DNA of 9,869 bases. Source: CAZMGY01 sp964565945 [NCBI: uncultured bacterium] (lineage in GTDB: Bacteria > GCA-001730085). The notes beneath the pieces were generated by a model. The model saw only the letters and a program-made list of their open reading frames with translations, made no database searches and was not told the DNA's origin. The position numbers were made by a program, and so were the translations under genes. The number at the start of each line of letters is the position of its first letter. The first letter of the stretch is position 1. Positions 7,206-9,869 of this stretch are shown in pieces. The DNA is taken from contig CAZMGY010000013.1 of NCBI GenBank assembly GCA_964565945.1, positions 1 through 9,869 of the forward strand, written 5' to 3'.

Positions 7206-7601
7206 ATGCTGGTGAGCTTAAAACAGAAAGAGTTTATCTTAACTGATAAATCAGAAGATAGTCTGTTTGCGGGTGTTACTCGCTGGAGTGCCAAAAATCG
7301 TCGTTGGGTTAGAATTATTCGAGTTAAAAAGAGCTTTTCTTCGGAGTCTGTGTTTAAGTACACGGCTTTGTTTGAAGCTATCAAAGCTTCGATGATGAAA
7401 GAAGCGGAGGTTGCCTCAGAAGCAAAAATGCTTACCAAATATGGTTTAAGTTCTGAGGCTATTACGGCGGACACTCAAGAGTATATTATGGTTCTTGGAT
7501 GCTTCAATGCTAAAGTTCATGCTTTAGCATGGGCTAACATGAAGGTGCCCGACTTGTACGCTTTTGGTGGAAGGATTAACAGAGTACCAGGATTCTCTTG
7601 A
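7206..7601 (+). pseudogene. Open fragment from the middle of the broken gene
   Basis: This is the longest intact stretch of the broken locus. Its own first codons (7206-7241) are probably out of frame. The true peptide seems to come from the preceding frame (VILEVASRVQGFKGQANPFD to ELKTERVYL) and to enter this one at TDKSEDSLFAGVTRW. It contains a basic, beta-rich part (WSAKNRRWVRIIRVKKSF) and then a helical part (ALFEAIKASMMKEAEVASEA). A gene finder could call it as a 131-residue hypothetical protein. No good Shine-Dalgarno precedes it, and neighbouring frames continue it on both sides, so I treat it as part of the decayed gene. No family is recognised. Confidence 0.5.
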
Positions 7602-7875
7602 GGAGCTTAAAGATCTAGGTTTAAAGATGCTGGCTGTTCCTAGTGATTCGGTAATAGCTTTGGGTGAGGCTATTAAGCAGGCTCAAGCTATTGGTAAGGA
7701 AGATCTTCAAAGACTTCTTCAGAAACTACTCTTATTGATTAATATGGCTCAAAACACGTTAGATGCTAAGATGAGAGGAGCGTCTTTCTCTGCTGTTATT
7801 GAGGGAACATGGGTCGTTAAAGGAGTAAGCTTAGCTCGGACGTTTGAATGGAACTCGACCTTATATAGTGCCTAA
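7564..7875 (+). pseudogene. Open fragment: 3' end of the broken gene
   Basis: This fragment overlaps the previous one by 38 nt in another frame, with the switch at TTTT 7562-7565. Removing one T there gives a continuous YALVEGLTEYQDSLEELKD. The segment is mostly helical (EAIKQAQAIGKEDLQRLLQK, INMAQNTLDAKM) and ends with WVVKGVSLARTFEWNSTLYSA and TAA 7873. VEGL recurs in the B units of the downstream paralogue, which hints that this is a diverged member of the same repeat series. It could be called as a 103-residue hypothetical protein, but an independent start is not supported. Confidence 0.5.
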
Positions 7876-7902
7876 AAGCAATGGGCTACAGAATAAGTTT
7901 CT

Positions 7903-7941
7903 GAAAACCTCATGATGAAAACCATGGGGTTCTTCTTTTTT
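7903..7941 (+). terminator. Rho-independent terminator after the broken gene
   Basis: AACCTCATG (7906-7914) pairs with CATGGGGTT (7923-7931) as a 9-bp stem with one G-U pair and an 8-nt loop. The stem can extend past a bulged C at 7932. A T-rich run (TTCTTTTTT) follows. It lies 30 nt after the last stop of the broken gene and separates it from the downstream paralogue. Confidence 0.75.
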
Positions 7942-8127
7942 ATATTACTATTTCATTTTGCGGATGTTACTTTCTGGAGGGGCCAAAAAGGGGGATTGAT
8001 CTCTATGAACCTTCTATTTTTGTGTTAAGCCTTGTGTTGAGCATAAGCTTTGAAAATCATTATTATGCTATTTAAAAAAAAATTTGATAAATATCGAATG
8101 AGAGATCATAATAACTGGCAGTTAGAA

Positions 8128-8157
8128 TTGAATTATGTTTGTTGCGCAAATAATAAT
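8128..8157 (+). promoter_or_regulatory. Weak sigma-70-like promoter candidate for the intact paralogue
   Basis: TTGAAT (8128-8133), an 18-nt spacer and AATAAT (8152-8157) precede the ATG by about 20 nt. The perfect palindrome TTGCGCAA (8142-8149) lies between the two boxes and could be an operator. The leader would be very short. Another TTGAAA at 8050 has no convincing -10 partner. Confidence 0.3.
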
Positions 8158-8163
8158 AGGGTG

Positions 8164-8168
8164 AGGAG
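8164..8168 (+). promoter_or_regulatory. Ribosome binding site selecting ATG 8179
   Basis: AGGAG lies 10 nt before ATG 8179. The alternative ATG 8191, which aligns with the start of the broken paralogue, has its nearest purine-rich site (GGGAG, 8171-8175) 15 nt away, so 8179 is preferred; the choice changes only four residues. Confidence 0.55.
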
Positions 8169-8178
8169 ATGGGAGATA

Positions 8179-9869
8179 ATGAAAAATACTATGAGGTTAT
8201 GGGCAACGTTTTTCTTATTTGCTATGATCACAGTTGTGTCAACAGAGGCATGGTCTTTGGCCCCATCTACGAAATTGTGGGGTTTGGATCAGACGCTTGA
8301 AGATATGGTCGATTGGGGTGAGCAATTGAAGCCACAAGGTATTCTTCAAGCTACGCCACAGCAGCTTAAAGGGGAACAGCAGTTATCACTAGCAGAACAG
8401 CCTGGTTTAGAGCAGAATTTGGAGTATTTAGAGAAAAAATTACAGTCTCAGCAACGTGAACTTCCCACTGCTGAGGCAAACACTTTGGACGCGATGATGG
8501 AAATGTTGTCTGAAAGTATTCCTCTAACACAAGAACTTCGTGATCAAATTGAACAATACATGGGGAGCCTAGTTGGAGCTGAAAAAGACTATCTTATGGC
8601 GCTTTTTGCTTTTGCCAGGGTTAAAGCAGGTTTTTCCGATATAAAATTGCAGCTAACAAGTGCTGGAACAGTTGAAGCTTCAATATCAGAAGAAAGTAAG
8701 TCTCTTTATCAACAAGTCCTACGGGCTCTACTCAGCGGCTTGGGAAATGGTGAGCTCGAAACCTTTTATGATCGTTACAGGGCCTTTTTAGATGCCAACG
8801 CAAAAGATCAGCAGCAAGGCACGATGTCAATTTTGGAGCAAGAGAGTGTCTCAGATGAACAGACACCTCCAACTGAGGTAAATACTTTGGAGCAAGAGAC
8901 TGTCTCAGATGAACAATTATCCCTCATGGTGGCAAACACTTTGGAGCAAGAGACTGTCTCAGATGAACAGACACCTCCCACTGAGGTAAATACTTTGGAG
9001 CAAGAGACTGTCTCAGATGAACAGACACCCCGCGCTGAGGAAAAAATTTGGGAAGAGGCGGTGGAAGGGTTGATTGCAACTACTAAAGTGAAAAAAAGAC
9101 TTCGTGGTCAAATTACAAAAGAGCTTGAGAGCCTGGTTGGATCCGAGAAAGATACGCTTGCGGCGGTCTATGCTGTGGTCATGGCTAAAGCTGGTCTTTC
9201 CGATCAAAAATTGAATCGAACAGATAGTGATAAAACAGTTGAAGTTTCAAGCAAAAGTACCAAGTTGCGTTGTAATCAAATGGCAAAGGCTCTAGAGCCC
9301 TACATAACCGATTTGCGTTACAAGGCCTTTTTAGAAATCAACCAAGAAGATCAGCAGCAAGGTGCGATATCAACTTTGGAGCAAGAGACTGTATCAGATA
9401 AACAATTACCCCTTATGGTGGCAAACACTTTGGACGCGGTGATGGAAATGTTGTCTGAAAGTGTTCTTCTAACACAAGAACTTCGTGAGCAAATTAAACA
9501 ATATATGGGGAGCCTGGTTGGCGCTGACAAAGACTATCTTATGGCGGTCTTTGCTTTTGCTGGGGTTAAAGCAGGTTTTTTTGATAAAAAACTGCAGCTA
9601 ACAAGTGGTGGAACAGTTGAAGTTTCAACATCAGAAGAAAGTAAGTCTCTTTATCAAAAAATTGTAAAGACTTTACTCCGGGGTCTTGAAGAAACTGTCG
9701 CTGACGTCTTTACTGAGCGTTATATGGCCTTTTTAGAGATCAACCAAGAAGATCAGCAACAAGGCGCGACGTCAACTTTGGAGCAAGAGACTGTCTCAGA
9801 TGAACAGACACCCCGCGCTGAGGAAAAAACTTGGGAAGAGGTGGTGGAAGGATTGTCTGTAAGTCCTGA
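8179..9869 (+). CDS. Exported repeat protein with alternating A/B units (3' partial)
   Basis: Reading from ATG 8179 in steps of three meets no stop to the window end: 563 codons plus two bases. A Sec-type signal peptide (MKNTMRLWATFFLFAMITVV, then STEAWSLA) precedes PST. Residues 75-95 match the giant coiled-coil protein. An A unit follows at about 96-214 (MMEMLSESIPLTQELRD, AFARVKAGF, YRAFLDANAKDQQQG), then four acidic 18-residue repeats (219-290), a B unit (about 284-395; RAEEKIWEEAVEGL, YKAFLEINQEDQQQG), a second A unit (about 417-529), and the start of a second B unit (545 onward). A single acidic repeat lies between the first B and second A unit, and another between the second A and second B unit. 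The units are predicted helical, joined by flexible Glu/Thr/Ser linkers. The fold is not recognised. A secreted or surface protein is inferred. The upstream paralogue is broken, so this may be the working copy. Confidence 0.85.
   Translation, partial: MKNTMRLWATFFLFAMITVVSTEAWSLAPSTKLWGLDQTLEDMVDWGEQLKPQGILQATPQQLKGEQQLSLAEQPGLEQNLEYLEKKLQSQQRELPTAEANTLDAMMEMLSESIPLTQELRDQIEQYMGSLVGAEKDYLMALFAFARVKAGFSDIKLQLTSAGTVEASISEESKSLYQQVLRALLSGLGNGELETFYDRYRAFLDANAKDQQQGTMSILEQESVSDEQTPPTEVNTLEQETVSDEQLSLMVANTLEQETVSDEQTPPTEVNTLEQETVSDEQTPRAEEKIWEEAVEGLIATTKVKKRLRGQITKELESLVGSEKDTLAAVYAVVMAKAGLSDQKLNRTDSDKTVEVSSKSTKLRCNQMAKALEPYITDLRYKAFLEINQEDQQQGAISTLEQETVSDKQLPLMVANTLDAVMEMLSESVLLTQELREQIKQYMGSLVGADKDYLMAVFAFAGVKAGFFDKKLQLTSGGTVEVSTSEESKSLYQKIVKTLLRGLEETVADVFTERYMAFLEINQEDQQQGATSTLEQETVSDEQTPRAEEKTWEEVVEGLSVSP
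8403..8463 (+). repeat. 61-bp copy of a coiled-coil gene segment inside the exported protein
   Basis: Bases 8403-8463 are identical to 441-501 in copy 2 of the 252-bp repeat. The match extends to 70 bases (8394-8463 against 432-501) with one mismatch (8402 against 440). At the position that distinguishes the copies (210/462), it agrees with copy 2. The frame is the same, giving LEYLEKKLQSQQREL in both proteins. The broken paralogue has nothing between its QLSST and PTEVN, where this segment sits. Confidence 0.95.
8461..9869 (+). repeat. Higher-order A-B-A-B coding repeat, period about 945 bp
   Basis: The first A unit (from ACTTTGGACGCG at 8482) reappears at 9427, exactly 945 bp later, with close nucleotide identity (CTAACACAAGAACTTCGTGA, GACTATCTTATGGCG, GTAAGTCTCTTTATCAA). 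The B unit start (CCCCGCGCTGAGGAAAAA) at 9028 recurs at 9811, a shorter 783-bp spacing because the second linker has fewer 18-residue repeats. A and B units share a common pattern (LAAVYAVVMAKAG against LMALFAFARVKAG), so they are old duplicates that were later duplicated as a pair. Confidence 0.85.
8833..9048 (+). repeat. Four tandem 54-bp coding repeats (acidic 18-residue linker)
   Basis: TTGGAGCAAGAG begins at 8833, 8887, 8941 and 8995, spaced exactly 54 bp. The consensus is LEQETVSDEQTPPTEVNT; the second copy has LSLMVAN instead of TPPTEVN, and the fourth passes into the B unit. Single copies recur at 9376 and 9778. The linker is acidic and probably unstructured or weakly helical. Copy number can change in frame. 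Confidence 0.92.

Larger units (their letters stand above)
6587..7875 (+). pseudogene. Broken exported repeat-protein gene, paralogue of the gene at 8179
   Basis: ATG 6587 opens a signal peptide (MRLWAMFLVFAIITVAS...AWALA) nearly matching the downstream paralogue, but stops at TAA 6701 after 38 codons. The cause is an apparent deletion joining the equivalents of about 8297 and 8364, which shifts the frame. The next frame continues with an A-type unit (LDAVMEMLSDTVPLTQELRE), interrupted by TAG 6867, where the B unit of the paralogue has TAT (Tyr). Reading on in the same frame, LSYISLEQTDS resembles a B-type unit. Single-base lesions follow near 7080-7091 (G5 run), 7206-7243 (probably an extra A) and 7562-7565 (T4 run). 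Patched together, the locus encodes roughly 430 residues ending at TAA 7873. The last 260 or so have no counterpart in the visible part of the paralogue and I do not recognise them. Three lesions could be sequencing errors, but the deletion and nonsense codon argue for real decay. Confidence 0.75.
7942..8178. other. AT-rich intergenic region before the intact paralogue
   Basis: Between the terminator and ATG 8179 I find no credible gene; the few short frames (such as ATG 8015) lack support. The region contains A/T runs (a run of nine A at 8074-8082) and the promoter and ribosome-site candidates listed separately. No RNA fold or transposon end is recognised. Confidence 0.6.

Noticed and set aside
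8833-9048. CRISPR-like array
   Set aside because: The 54-bp units are directly adjacent with no spacers and lie in frame within an open reading frame; they are coding minisatellite repeats.
9867-9869. TGA at the window end as a stop for the exported repeat protein
   Set aside because: Counting from ATG 8179 the last full codon is CCT (9865-9867), so this TGA is out of frame and the gene is open at its 3' end.
6587-9869. Insertion sequence or transposon explaining the duplicated loci
   Set aside because: No transposase, terminal inverted repeats or target duplications were seen; tandem duplication is enough.

Overview
The window is protein-coding on the + strand throughout. It looks like part of a diderm bacterial chromosome: there are Sec-type signal peptides, a SPOR-domain protein, a periplasmic PDZ protein and a bactofilin. 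The base composition is moderately AT-rich. Long coiled-coil and repeat proteins next to exported proteins with an 'LAPST' motif after the signal peptide recall uncultured candidate phyla such as Omnitrophota. That placement is a weak inference; no rRNA or marker gene is present to test it.

Region 1 (1-6464) reads as one tightly packed operon of five genes: (i) the 3' part of a giant coiled-coil protein, proline-free for 1235 residues, ending in a HEAT-like cap; (ii) a single-pass membrane protein with a short coiled coil inside and a C-terminal SPOR domain; (iii) an exported protein with a small beta-rich N-terminal domain, a TPR and two PDZ domains; (iv) a bactofilin fused to an excisionase/MerR-like helix-turn-helix (HTH); (v) a second HTH of the same family on a C-terminal membrane anchor. 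Gaps are -1, 5, 54 and 10 nt. Together they suggest an envelope-associated cytoskeletal or morphogenetic system linking a polymer, the membrane, peptidoglycan and possibly DNA. No single gene proves this. A run of 12 G lies exactly between genes iv and v.

Region 2 (6465-9869) holds two tandem paralogues of an exported repeat protein. The first (6587-7875) has its own promoter and a terminator but is broken by a deletion, a nonsense codon and three frameshifts. The second (8179 to the window end) is an uninterrupted open frame of at least 563 codons with no stop in the window. It is built of alternating ~115-residue A and B units joined by acidic 18-residue repeats. Its N-terminal region carries a segment of the giant coiled-coil gene (61 identical bases) that the broken paralogue lacks, so sequence has moved between the two loci.

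Both window ends fall inside repeats (a 252-bp repeat at the start, the A/B units at the end), which fits a contig that stopped where repeats could not be assembled. I see no tRNA, rRNA, CRISPR array, transposase or origin.
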